Shown piece after piece: positions 1 through 7,271 of a stretch of DNA of 19,928 nt. Both the position numbers and the translations under genes were made by a program. The DNA is from Elusimicrobia bacterium RIFOXYB2_FULL_49_7 (GTDB lineage Bacteria; Fibrobacterota; OXYB2-FULL-49-7), in the NCBI GenBank assembly GCA_001800515.1, contig MGVN01000249.1, positions 8,603-28,530 on the forward strand, in the 5' to 3' direction. The notes below the pieces were generated by a model, which saw nothing but the letters and a program-made list of their open reading frames with translations, had not been told where the DNA came from and did not search any database. The stretch's first letter is position 1, and every line of letters begins with the position of its first letter.

Positions 1-237
1 TTCCCTATTACGTGACCAAAGGCTCCAAACAACATAATGAGAATCCATGGAACAGGGATACTTAGAGAGCCGATAAATGCCACGGTACACGCGCTCCCAT
101 TCGCCGGTACGGACATGATAAGGATGGAGGTAATCCGCAAATCCCGCTTCAATGCCTTGCGCCGCGGTAAAATAGCCCTGCTGGGATTCGGCGATGGAAT
201 AAAGCTGGGCTGCCGCTTTTTTAGGCTTTGGAGGCAT
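1..237 (-). CDS. AbiEi-type antitoxin/transcriptional regulator, N-terminal part (runs off left edge)
   Basis: Reading leftward from an ATG at 237-235 gives 79 codons open to the window edge. The protein starts MPPKPKKAAAQLYSIAESQQ and continues with GYFTA, HPYHVRTGEWERV and YRGIYRL. This is the winged-helix N-terminal pattern of the AbiEi antitoxin family (type IV toxin-antitoxin). Family members bind DNA at their own promoter and repress it; a nucleotidyltransferase toxin (AbiEii) often follows, and would lie outside the window to the left. Many AbiEi-like genes occur alone, so the toxin cannot be assumed. An AGGAAA ribosome-binding stretch precedes the start. A strong hyphenated inverted repeat overlaps the start and ribosome-binding region (see 237-271). 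The family call rests on motif recognition only; the C-terminal domain is not visible. Confidence 0.8.
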   Translation of the reverse strand, partial: MPPKPKKAAAQLYSIAESQQGYFTAAQGIEAGFADYLHPYHVRTGEWERVYRGIYRLSKYPCSMDSHYVVWSLWSRNRE

Positions 238-271
238 GTATATTTCCTGGAAATATTACAGGAAACATACA
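237..271. promoter_or_regulatory. Hyphenated inverted repeat over AbiEi start (candidate operator)
   Basis: TGTATATTTCCTG (237-249) and CAGGAAACATACA (259-271) pair at 12 of 13 positions around a 9-bp spacer. The repeat covers the ribosome-binding site and touches the ATG of the AbiEi-like gene. Characterised AbiEi proteins repress their own operon by binding inverted repeats in the promoter, so an autoregulatory operator is the natural reading. An RNA hairpin masking the ribosome-binding site is the alternative. The repeat is seen directly; the function is inferred. Confidence 0.6.
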
Positions 272-298
272 ATTAACAAAACTTGTTCGCAAGATATA

Positions 299-356
299 GT
301 TTATTACCGAAAAAGTGGAGACCTGATGTAGACCTGAAAATCGAGGGACACCTAAA
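299..356. repeat. Copy 1 of a ~58-bp repeat, relic of an element end
   Basis: This stretch matches 3709-3767 almost perfectly: two substitutions and one single-base indel. It begins in the TTACCGAAAAA block and runs through AGACCTGATGTAGACCTGA to GAGGGACACCTAAA. The other copy sits about 70 bp from a tRNA-Ala 3'-half. Here no tRNA fragment adjoins it, so it looks like the stranded inner part of an element end. The rest of 272-422 has no gene I can support. Confidence 0.75.
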
Positions 357-422
357 CCAGATTTACTCCAATATTTTCCCGGGGTCTTTGCCAGAAACCT
401 TTCTTGATTGAAGGCTACCCAT

Positions 423-1284
423 TTATACTTGATCAGCATATCGCCACCATGCAATCGTTCCGAACAAACCAATAATTCCTGTAAGGGAAACTATAGCCCA
501 GCTTATTGCGCCCAGCTGGGCTCCTGCAACTCCTTTTGCGGCGTACAGCATTACGATAGCCCACGGATAATATTGCCCGAAGCCAAGAACCATAGTGAAA
601 TTCACCATTACCATTGCAAATATGGTAAGTCCCAGAGCAGCCATATAACCCCGTGTACAGCTTGCCACAAGTGCTACCGTTGTATTCAAGAACACCGCCA
701 TGATCGAAACTTTTGATAAAACAAAAAGGGCCTCCGTGGCTTGCCCAAAAGACCAACCGGGAAGATTAATTATTTTCCCTGCAAGAATGGCAAATACGAA
801 CGCGATTGCGAATAACAGAGCGCCTTTTCATCAGGTAAGATAAGATTGCCATTAGTGGAGACGGTAGTGTTGTACTCTTCGGCGGCAAGGGCGATTCGGG
901 CGTTTTCATTATCAACGGTTTTGAGTACAAGCCGCTTAATCCTTCGTTCTTGCAACCGGGCGATATCCATTTCCTGAATGAGTGCGGAATTATGAATTAT
1001 GCCTATCCTTGTCGCAATTTTGGAAATCTCGTTCAGAATATGGCTTGAAACGAAGATCGTGACCCCTTTATTCAGAGCAAGGTCAAGGAGAAGTTCCCTG
1101 ACTTCCACTTATCCCTGCAGATCCGAAGCTTTTCCATTACCGCGGTTATGGCTGTCTTCCCCGCCCCATTCAAGCCCAGGAAACCATAGATTTCACCTTT
1201 CCTCACATTCAGCGAAATGGAATTGACGGCAGTCACTCCGCCGAAACATTTGGTCAGCCTGTCGGTGTGGATGATATCATTCAT
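423..1284 (-). pseudogene. Broken ABC exporter: ATPase and ABC-2 permease remnants
   Basis: Three reading-frame pieces on the minus strand form a collapsed exporter operon. The first (1284 leftward) starts MNDIIHTDRLTKCFGG and has a Walker A motif, GLNGAGKT, at about residues 36-43, then loses homology at once. The second (about 1108-835) begins EVRELLLDLALNKG and has the ATPase tail FVSSHILNEISKIA. The signature motif and Walker B, which should lie between, are absent; about 130 codons appear deleted. The ATPase tail then runs out of frame into a permease remnant with hydrophobic segments that ends ...WWRYADQV at 423; its N-terminal part is missing. The ATPase resembles drug or peptide (bacitracin-type) exporters. 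With no Walker B it cannot be a functional ATPase. Confidence 0.8.
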
Positions 1285-1325
1285 TTGATTTTCCGGTGGA
1301 TTACACGTCTCTTATTGAAATGAAA

Positions 1326-1362
1326 TAAAAAACCGGCTGTATCGCCTACAAAATACTCGCCG
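1326..1362 (-). terminator. Probable intrinsic terminator after the lipocalin gene
   Basis: Read leftward, CGGC-GA-GTAT pairs with ATAC-A-GCCG around a 10-nt loop, and the stem is followed at once by a G and a run of six T. It lies about 10 bp beyond the lipocalin stop codon. The stem is bulged, so strength is uncertain. Confidence 0.5.
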
Positions 1363-1371
1363 TAGGTAGGA

Positions 1372-1887
1372 TTAATCTTTCTGAGGAGTAAAATAGAGCT
1401 TGCTCGTGTCGAAACCCAATCTCTTCGCTTTTTCAAGAAGTCCGTTCAGAATATCTTTGTCCAAGCCAGGCTTTCTTGACAATATCCATAGATAATCCGG
1501 CGAACTTGCAACCATTGCATATGAATAGTTCTCATCTAAATCAACGATGAAATAGTTCGCGTAAAAAGGGCCGAAAAATGAAACTTTCAGGAAGCCCTCG
1601 TTCGCCGCTCCCGCTAAAAAGGCTTTTCCAACAGCTTTTTTCCGTATTCCATTCTTCAAGCCCTGATTGTCTACCTTAATCTTGCCGTTTTCTTTGAGAG
1701 AATAGGTTGCCGTAACGTTGGTCATATCTTTTTCGAAAGAGGTGGGAAGCCGCGCAATTTCATACCAAGTCCCCAGATACCGCCCCGCATCGAATGGAGA
1801 TACCGGTGAATACCGCATTGTTTCCTCATTGCATGACAATAGAGTAAAAACAGCGGAGACAAGACAAATGGTTATAATGTATCTCAT
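1372..1887 (-). CDS. blc: Bacterial lipocalin (Blc-like), predicted lipoprotein
   Basis: Lipocalins are small beta-barrel carriers of hydrophobic ligands; bacterial Blc proteins are outer-membrane lipoproteins linked to membrane stress. I choose the ATG at 1887 because it opens directly on a signal peptide, MRYIITICLVSAVFTLLSC, with lipobox LLSC (Cys19). The frame stays open upstream to an ATG at 1941, but that would put 18 polar residues before the signal. The mature protein has the lipocalin signature GTWYEIARLPTSFE, then YFIVDLDENYSYAMV and the conserved DYLWILSRKP strand. The predicted 171 residues match the family length. It is a single gene with a likely terminator downstream, lying between the decayed ABC locus and a tRNA-Ala 3'-half. 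The C-terminal YFTPQKD end looks complete. Confidence 0.88.
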   Translation of the reverse strand: MRYIITICLVSAVFTLLSCNEETMRYSPVSPFDAGRYLGTWYEIARLPTSFEKDMTNVTATYSLKENGKIKVDNQGLKNGIRKKAVGKAFLAGAANEGFLKVSFFGPFYANYFIVDLDENYSYAMVASSPDYLWILSRKPGLDKDILNGLLEKAKRLGFDTSKLYFTPQKD

Positions 1888-1958
1888 GCGATTTAGCCTT
1901 GGGGAAGAACCGAAAAGCCGCCCATATTTTAAAAGCGCCAATGGGGTGCGAATAAAAA

Positions 1959-2000
1959 TGGAGCTTAAGGGAGTTGAACCCCCGGCCTCGTCATTGCGAA
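1959..2000 (-). repeat. tRNA-Ala(CGC) 3'-half, attachment-site copy A
   Basis: These 42 nt equal positions 32-73 of the tRNA-Ala at 8196-8268: anticodon loop TTCGCAA through the discriminator A. Differences from the intact gene are confined to the first two T-stem positions (GGGGG instead of AAGGG). Upstream, only a scrap GTAGAGC resembles the D arm, at the wrong spacing, so no functional tRNA can form. The boundary at the anticodon loop is the usual crossover site of tyrosine integrases that target tRNA genes. Confidence 0.85.
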
Positions 2001-2041
2001 CTATACGATTGCTCTACGCCATTTTTTCTTGTTTTAACATT

Positions 2042-2195
2042 CGTACCGTGTGAAAATATAATGACTTACACATGCAATCGCAATCAGGAAGTCACAATTT
2101 TCATCTTCTATTTGTTCCCATTTGGTGCTGGGGAATCCCATTAGATACCATGAAAGATGTTCACGAGATGTTAACCATGTGAAGCGATGTTAACC
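2042..2195. repeat. Arm-like region of copy A (related to 7272-7425)
   Basis: Starting 41 bp from the tRNA fragment, this region aligns with 7272-7425. Shared blocks are GAAAATATAATGACTTAC (2052-2069), GTTCCCATT (2114), TCCCATTAG about 23 bp later, GTTCACG, and two copies of GATGTTAACC (2167-2176, 2186-2195; period 19 bp). Spacing from the tRNA fragment is conserved to within 1 bp. Regularly spaced short direct repeats beside a core site are typical of integrase arm-binding sites. That role is inferred. Confidence 0.65.
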
Positions 2196-2211
2196 AGGAA
2201 GTAAACGCCTA

Positions 2212-2553
2212 CTACTTTTTACAACAATCAGGGTGGCTTTCACTTTCATCCTGCATCAGAGAAGTGAAGATATTTTTCATTTTGTTTGGCTGAGATAGGA
2301 AGTAACAACGAGACTTCCCTTCATCATAGTATTTGACGATACTCTCGTGTCGCAATAATGCAAGGTGTTGCGACACATTCGGTTGTGAAGCTTCGCAAAG
2401 TTCACATACATCCGTAACACACTTGGGACCTGGAATCAATGAATTTAATATTGCCAAACGAGTAGGGTGTGCAAGTAGTTTAAGCAGATTGGCGTGATCC
2501 CTTAATTTTTCTTTGCTTAAAATGTCAGCACTTTTTCGCATTCTTGAACCCAT
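2212..2553 (-). CDS. ArsR-family winged-helix transcriptional regulator
   Basis: A 113-residue repressor of the ArsR/SmtB type, which senses metals, metalloids or thiol/sulfur oxidation states and leaves DNA when bound. Residues 17-39 (LRDHANLLKLLAHPTRLAIL) are the family's opening helices. The recognition helix is ASQPNVSQHLALLRH (55-69), followed by the wing YYDEGKSRCYFL. Cysteines at 45, 50 and 53 (KCVTDVCELCEAS) lie at the position of the ArsR alpha-3 metalloid site, and a second pair, CC, is four residues from the C-terminus. It is the last gene of a methyltransferase-DsrE-ArsR set and overlaps the DsrE 3' end by 37 bp from this ATG, or 25 bp from the ATG at 2541. It probably autoregulates the set. 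The inducer is unknown. Confidence 0.87.
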   Translation of the reverse strand: MGSRMRKSADILSKEKLRDHANLLKLLAHPTRLAILNSLIPGPKCVTDVCELCEASQPNVSQHLALLRHESIVKYYDEGKSRCYFLSQPNKMKNIFTSLMQDESESHPDCCKK

Positions 2554-2873
2554 TCTGCTAATTTTACCATAGTGGATTTATTGGCACCTTGATAATATGG
2601 TTCATTCTTGTGGATACCACAGCGTGCCATACAAGTTCCACAGACCTCGACTGGAACACCAAGATTGATAAGATTCTTTAGCATTGCTTTGAGATCTTGA
2701 TCGTAACCTATAGGGGGTGTGCAGCCTTCTCTGGCAAGATCTACAGAATCGTTCATAAGAAAAATACGAATATCCTGTTTGTTTTCCTTGAGTTTAGTAG
2801 CCAGTCGTAGTGCATTCCAAGTAACATCAGTACTGTCATAAGGTTGTCGGTTTAGAATAAATAAAGTACTCAT
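2517..2873 (-). CDS. DsrE-family protein
   Basis: A 118-residue DsrE/DsrF-like alpha/beta protein. The family includes sulfur-carrier subunits that bear a persulfide on a conserved cysteine, and proteins of unknown role. The ATG at 2873 is chosen because GGAAGGAG lies just upstream; the frame is open to 2915, but that adds a charged leader. The fold starts with strand TLFILN, then the helix STDVTWNALRLATKL and strand DIRIFLMND. The conserved site is VPVEVCGTCMARCG, with Cys78, Cys81 and Cys85; Cys51 is further upstream. This cluster could hold a persulfide or a soft metal. The start lies 16 bp after the methyltransferase stop and the end overlaps the arsR-like gene, so the three are one transcription unit. 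Confidence 0.85.
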   Translation of the reverse strand: MSTLFILNRQPYDSTDVTWNALRLATKLKENKQDIRIFLMNDSVDLAREGCTPPIGYDQDLKAMLKNLINLGVPVEVCGTCMARCGIHKNEPYYQGANKSTMVKLAEWVQECEKVLTF

Positions 2874-2889
2874 TTTATTTCTCCTTCCT

Positions 2890-3441
2890 TTAAATTTTGT
2901 AAAGTATAATTCCATAATGATAAGGTGCTGAATTTCCTAACAGAATATCTTCTGTTTTATTAAAACCAGCCTTAAGCGCCCAATATTTGCATTGTTCAGC
3001 AGATGGTCTTATTTCCAGCGATGGACCTCTAGGTGTTGGAATATCTTTACGCCAGTGTATGATGGATGCCGATCCTCCATTCTTTAGAATACGCAAGGTT
3101 TCCTTGAGAATCACTATGGGTTCTTCGATATGGAGGATGTTGTAGAGCAGTACATGGTCGATGCTACCATCCTCTTCTCCAGTACCATCCGCTATAAAAT
3201 CACGTACTTGTACTTTTAGATTCTTAAAACCTTCAGTATCTGCCTTTAGCTGCAAGTTAGAGACAAGATCTTCTTCAATATCTAGTCCAATTACAGAATG
3301 TCCTGCATGGACAAGCGGGAGAGTGAAGGTTCCATATCCAGAGCCGAATTCCAGTATTTTACTAGGTTTATCCAGCCGCACCAAGCTACGAAGGATGCTT
3401 TGTGCATCAAAAAAAGTTTGCCAGTAGTCTAATTCTGGCAT
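2890..3441 (-). CDS. Class I SAM-dependent methyltransferase
   Basis: A 183-residue Rossmann-fold methyltransferase. Motif I is ILEFGSGYGTFTLPLV, the acidic end of strand 2 is VIGLDIEEDL, and the motif IV region is IDHVLLYNILHIEEP, followed by LKETLRILKNGG. The ATG at 3441 (MPELDYW) has GGAAGAG 7-8 nt before it; further in-frame ATGs at 3462 and 3486 are possible, but the latter lies inside a 12-bp palindrome. The substrate is not evident: the protein lacks the cysteine set typical of arsenite methyltransferase ArsM, although the neighbouring ArsR- and DsrE-like genes hint at thiol, sulfur or metalloid chemistry. It is the first gene of the three-gene set. Confidence 0.85.
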   Translation of the reverse strand: MPELDYWQTFFDAQSILRSLVRLDKPSKILEFGSGYGTFTLPLVHAGHSVIGLDIEEDLVSNLQLKADTEGFKNLKVQVRDFIADGTGEEDGSIDHVLLYNILHIEEPIVILKETLRILKNGGSASIIHWRKDIPTPRGPSLEIRPSAEQCKYWALKAGFNKTEDILLGNSAPYHYGIILYKI

Positions 3442-3484
3442 TCCACTTTCTCTTCCTTTCATAAAGTATAAAGTACATATACCC

Positions 3485-3496
3485 ATATTCGAATAT
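3485..3496. promoter_or_regulatory. Perfect palindrome upstream of methyltransferase-DsrE-ArsR set
   Basis: ATATTCGAATAT is a perfect 12-bp palindrome 44 bp before the chosen methyltransferase start, in an AT-rich region. ArsR-family repressors bind short AT-rich inverted repeats overlapping their promoters, so this is the best operator candidate for the regulator encoded at the end of this set. I cannot place a confident -35/-10 pair around it. Confidence 0.45.
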
Positions 3497-3599
3497 CAAT
3501 ATGTGACAAAAAAAACTCGCTCATATTACTGATTCATAATATATTGACCGATGAAAAAGTTTGATCGATGTAGACTAAATGTTTGCTGAGGAAAAAAAA

Positions 3600-3641
3600 T
3601 GGAGCTGAGGGGAGTCGAACCCCCGGCCTCGTCATTGCGAA
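3600..3641 (-). repeat. tRNA-Ala(CGC) 3'-half, attachment-site copy B
   Basis: Again exactly tRNA positions 32-73. Differences from the intact gene are in the T arm (GGGGG...CCCCT, loop TTCGACT) and at the last acceptor pair (CAGCTCC instead of AAGCTCC). There is no D arm or 5' acceptor strand beside it. It lies between the methyltransferase-DsrE-ArsR set (left) and the sensor kinase (right). Confidence 0.87.
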
Positions 3642-3672
3642 TTTCTATTCGCCCAAAAACAGTCCTTTTCCT

Positions 3673-3767
3673 TATTCTATCTGTTACCATTTGCTACCAG
3701 CAGACTCCGTTTGTTACCGAAAAAGGTGGAGACCTGATGTAGACCTGAAAATTGAGGGACACCTAAA
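3673..3767. repeat. Arm-like region of copy B, with ~58-bp repeat copy 2 (3709-3767)
   Basis: The stretch CTTATTCTATCTGTTACCATT aligns with the inner part of the arms at copies A and C, but 42 bp from the tRNA fragment rather than about 115 bp, as though some 72 bp were missing. From 3709 it is nearly identical to 299-356. GATGTAGACC (3736-3745) corresponds to GATGTTAACC in the other arms. The kinase stop codon is 22 bp further on. The intergenic stretch 3487-3789 holds this region, copy B and the palindrome, and no gene. Confidence 0.65.
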
Positions 3768-3789
3768 AAATAGCCGGAAACCGATCCGT

Positions 3790-6700
3790 TTAAGCAAACC
3801 GGAAATAAAACGTTGCACCCTTTTCTTTTTCACTTTCGGCCCAAATTGCGCCGCCATGCTTTTCAACGACTCGTTTGGCTATCGCGAGGCCTATTCCAGT
3901 TCCCTTGTATTCCTGTGTAGAATGCAGCCGTTTATAGGGTTTGAATAGTTTGTCGGATTCTTTCATGTCAAATCCCACGCCATTATCACGGATAAAATAA
4001 TACTGATTCCCGTCCTTCTCCAACGAACCAAGTTCGATGCTGGCAACTTTTCTTTGCGAGGTGAATTTCCATGCGTTGCGGAGAAGATTCTCCACAAGAA
4101 TCTTAAGAAGCCCGGGATCCGCATTTAACGTTAGCTCGGGCTGGATTTTAATTTGCACTTCGCGTTGCGGATTGGAGGCTTTTAATTCTGAAAAGAATTC
4201 TTGAGCCATCTCGCTCAAATCAACCTTTTGGAGCTCTATTTTCCGGCGCGATATCCCGGATAGTGTCAGCAAATCAGTAATCACATGCGCCATGCGTTTA
4301 GCGGATTGAGTAATGTGCGTCATGGCGGTATGCATATCTGTTCCCGGTTTTGCTCCGACTTCTTCGGCCAAAACTTCGGTATTGGTAATAATGGCGTTCA
4401 AAGGATTCCGCAAATCATGGGATACCGAGTAGGAAAAGGCCTCTAATTCCTGATTCGCGAGAGCCATTTGCTCCGCATGTTGTTTTAATTCGGTCAACAG
4501 CCGTTCTCGATCCTCTTCGGCCATTTTCCGCTCGGTAATATCACGAATATTACATTGAATGACTTTTTTATCATCAACTAAATAAACATTGCTGACGAAT
4601 TCCACCGACCTCTTCTTTCCATCTTTCGTTTCAAGCGGCAAGTTTTCATAACGAATAATTTCTTTATTCTGCAATTCCGTATATGCCTCTTTTGAGGCCG
4701 CTATATCTTTAAAAATACCCAAATCCCATAGATGCTTTGTTAAAAGATCAGCACTAGAGAATCCGAGCAAATCGAGCAAAAATGGATTAGCATCTACAAT
4801 CAATCCTGTCTCAAAATCCAGTATCAATATTCCATCTTTGGCTGCTTCAAAAAGTCTGCGATATTTCAGTTCGGATAAATGAAACAACTCTTCCGCTCTC
4901 TTACGCGCAGTGATATCATGAGCCACCACCGTGGCCCCAACAATTTTTCCATCTTTCCTTCGGAGTGTCGTATTCAGGAGACCCCATATTAGGTGGCCGT
5001 CTTTTTTTCGAACTCGGTACTCTACATCCTCCTCGGGCTTCTCACCGGTCTGTGTTTTGCCTATTCGCTCGGAAAACCGCGCTTTCCCATCATCATCAAG
5101 AACATCGAAGGCATTCATGGCAAGAAGTTCATCGCTTGTGTAGCCCAGGATTCTGCACATGGCATCGTTGACTTGTGTAAAACGTCCCGACGGAAAATCG
5201 ACTTCGTAAATGCCTGCGGGTGCGTATTGGACTAGCGTGCGGTATTTCTCTTCACTTTCCTGCAGCGCACTTTCGGCTTTCTTGAGGGAGGTAATGTCGC
5301 GCACGACCGATATTGAGCCGATAATGTTGCGGGTGGCGTCCCTCACCGGTGATGAACTAACCTGGCGATAGCGCAACTCGCCGGAAACAGGGGTCCGAAT
5401 GATCTCTTCAAGATTGCGAACGACTTCACCTCGTAATGCGCGCAGTGGTGGAGCCTCCTCGACAGGGCGGGGGCTTTTATCCGGCCGAAGAACTTCGAGG
5501 CTTACTGCGAGCTCTCTAACATCAGTCGATTCCGCCGTGTCTATTTTGAATTCCTGAGCACCTGAAGGGTTTACCAGGGTGAATTTTCCCGCAGTATCGG
5601 CAAACCAGATTTCGTCAGCAATACTGTCCAGCAGCGCGGAGAGCCGGTCTTTTTCCCGGGCAATGGCATCCCCCAGGCTCTGAGCCTTTTCCTCAGCTAG
5701 TTTACGCTCGGTGATATCGGTGAATACTGTTGCGAATTTCCCTTTCCCCGGCGAGAAAACCGAAATTGAAAAATGCTTTTCCATTGGCGGGTAGAAGGTT
5801 TCGAAATGTTCTGGTCCACCTCCTGATGCTACCCTAGCATATATTTCAAGATAGGGCGGGGTTTGGATTTGGTAAAGATCGGTAGCTTTTTTGCCCAGGG
5901 CAGAACTTCGTGTAATGCTGGTGATCCGTTCGAACGCGGGATTTACATCGGTGATAATGTAATCGATGGCATTCCCATTCTTATACACTATTTCATGATT
6001 AGCAAGACCTTCCGCCATTGAGGAGTACAAAGTCATGAGCTGTTCTTCGCTCTCTTTGCGCTTCCTGATTTGCAATTGGAGCAGTACTATCCATAGACCT
6101 GAGATAAAAATGATTGCTATTATGGCACCACCAATAGGTCGAATGTATTTTTCAAACTTCTTCCAGGGCTCTTCAGCAGAGAGCCATTTCTCATAAATCC
6201 GATTATATTCGCCATTGGTTTTGACAATAAGAAGGCCTTGATTCAGCTTTTCTAAAAGATCGGTATTACCTTTTTTAACGGCGAACGAAAATACACGTTT
6301 ATAATCCTGAATGGGCGGTCCAGCAGCTAAACCTTTTATTTTATGTTTATTGACTGTCATGATGCCAATCAATTTCGAGCAAAGGAATGCATCATGTTTG
6401 CCGGACGATATCAGCAATAATCCTTCGGGAATTGTATTAACAAGCACAATATGCCCTTGAAAATTTCGTCCGATCAACTCATGGTGGGCAGCATCCGAGC
6501 GCATGACAACGATCTCTTTTCCCTTTGCTTCCATTATGTTCTTTATGGGAGGAGTACCTTGTCGAACGAAAAAGGCGTCGAAAGTCTCTGTATGGGGAAG
6601 GCTGAAATCAACAAATTTTGTGCGCTCAGGTATCTTTGCCACAATCGGTAAAACATCAAGTTGGCCTTCTGCCAAACCATTCCATACCTTATCCCAAGTG

Positions 6701-6975
6701 CCAGTTGAAATTGTAATCTTTAAACCCATCGCATTACTAACAGCATAAATCAATTCAATCGAAAATCCTGCTGGCTGTCCGTTCTTGTCGACAAATGCAT
6801 AAGGGAAAAACTCAATTTCGCTCCCCACACGGACTTCGGGTAAGTTGGCTGTAGAATCGGTGACACCATTTCCTTTGGCCTGACCATTCAGCAAAAATGC
6901 GACCACGACTAGGATAAAAAAGAATGCAGGGTTATGTGCAGGTTTGACCCGGCATACTTTCTCTACATTGGTCAT
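3790..6975 (-). CDS. Sensor histidine kinase with periplasmic solute-binding domain and multiple PAS domains
   Basis: A 1061-residue membrane kinase. Residues 17-35 are a hydrophobic signal segment. Residues 45-268 are a bacterial solute-binding (SBP_bac_3) domain, from VRVGSEIEFFPYAFVDKNG to NRIYEKWL, presumably the periplasmic sensor. A transmembrane helix lies at 280-302. Four PAS-like domains follow at about 311-425, 440-565, 575-695 and 704-815; three end in a clear DIT(E/A)RK linker. The dimerisation/phosphoacceptor box SVSHDLRNPLNAI has His853. The ATPase domain has the N box NLLRNAWKFT (Asn967), DNGVGFD (997-1003) and GTGIGLAI (1025-1032), and ends ATFYFRFA. It has no receiver domain and no response-regulator neighbour, so its partner is elsewhere. 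An extended -10-like TGCTAGAAT lies about 60 bp upstream. The gene fills the cassette between tRNA-half copies B and C alone. Confidence 0.93.
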   Translation of the reverse strand: MTNVEKVCRVKPAHNPAFFFILVVVAFLLNGQAKGNGVTDSTANLPEVRVGSEIEFFPYAFVDKNGQPAGFSIELIYAVSNAMGLKITISTGTWDKVWNGLAEGQLDVLPIVAKIPERTKFVDFSLPHTETFDAFFVRQGTPPIKNIMEAKGKEIVVMRSDAAHHELIGRNFQGHIVLVNTIPEGLLLISSGKHDAFLCSKLIGIMTVNKHKIKGLAAGPPIQDYKRVFSFAVKKGNTDLLEKLNQGLLIVKTNGEYNRIYEKWLSAEEPWKKFEKYIRPIGGAIIAIIFISGLWIVLLQLQIRKRKESEEQLMTLYSSMAEGLANHEIVYKNGNAIDYIITDVNPAFERITSITRSSALGKKATDLYQIQTPPYLEIYARVASGGGPEHFETFYPPMEKHFSISVFSPGKGKFATVFTDITERKLAEEKAQSLGDAIAREKDRLSALLDSIADEIWFADTAGKFTLVNPSGAQEFKIDTAESTDVRELAVSLEVLRPDKSPRPVEEAPPLRALRGEVVRNLEEIIRTPVSGELRYRQVSSSPVRDATRNIIGSISVVRDITSLKKAESALQESEEKYRTLVQYAPAGIYEVDFPSGRFTQVNDAMCRILGYTSDELLAMNAFDVLDDDGKARFSERIGKTQTGEKPEEDVEYRVRKKDGHLIWGLLNTTLRRKDGKIVGATVVAHDITARKRAEELFHLSELKYRRLFEAAKDGILILDFETGLIVDANPFLLDLLGFSSADLLTKHLWDLGIFKDIAASKEAYTELQNKEIIRYENLPLETKDGKKRSVEFVSNVYLVDDKKVIQCNIRDITERKMAEEDRERLLTELKQHAEQMALANQELEAFSYSVSHDLRNPLNAIITNTEVLAEEVGAKPGTDMHTAMTHITQSAKRMAHVITDLLTLSGISRRKIELQKVDLSEMAQEFFSELKASNPQREVQIKIQPELTLNADPGLLKILVENLLRNAWKFTSQRKVASIELGSLEKDGNQYYFIRDNGVGFDMKESDKLFKPYKRLHSTQEYKGTGIGLAIAKRVVEKHGGAIWAESEKEKGATFYFRFA

Positions 6976-7187
6976 TTTACACTCAATGCGTTTGGTGTAG
7001 GGAAAGCGGACTTATAAGAGAGAGAGAAAAAAAGATAAATTCTAGCATATTTTCTGAAACCTAATTTAACAAATGACCTTAATCCACTTTATTTTCAGCC
7101 GGATAAAATAATTTATTATACCGTGTAAAGCCAATAATGATAATACGATAATGACCAAGGCGACATGCCGGGAAGAGCCGTATAAAA

Positions 7188-7229
7188 TGGAGCTTAGGGG
7201 AGTTGAACCCCTGGCCTCGTCATTGCGAA
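7188..7229 (-). repeat. tRNA-Ala(CGC) 3'-half, attachment-site copy C
   Basis: The same 42-nt segment, tRNA positions 32-73, with T stem AGGGG/CCCCT (fully paired) and acceptor strand AAGCTCC. No 5' half adjoins it. It lies in the 472-bp gap between the sensor kinase start (6975) and the toxin gene; the rest of that gap holds the kinase's upstream region and the copy C arm. Confidence 0.87.
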
Positions 7230-7271
7230 TTAAAGGTGCGTGCCGCACAGCTTTTCTGCTCCATCATGTCA

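Noticed and set aside
1105..1150. Cluster of restriction-like hexamers (CTGCAG, AAGCTT, CCGCGG) at the ABC ATPase deletion point, looking like a cloning polylinker.
   Set aside because: Order and spacing do not match a polylinker I know, and flanking sequence is natural on both sides. More likely chance or filler at a deletion junction.
1959..2020. Possible second functional tRNA at copy A, because GTAGAGC lies upstream of the 3' half.
   Set aside because: The D-arm scrap has the wrong spacing, no anticodon stem can form and the 5' acceptor strand is absent.
3583..3948. Open frame on the plus strand starting MLRKKNGAEGSRTPG across tRNA copy B and the kinase 3' end; similar frames cross the other tRNA pieces (for example 1718-2053).
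   Set aside because: The first part is just the antisense of the tRNA-Ala fragment, a common annotation artefact, and the rest is antisense to the kinase. No ribosome-binding site or family motif.
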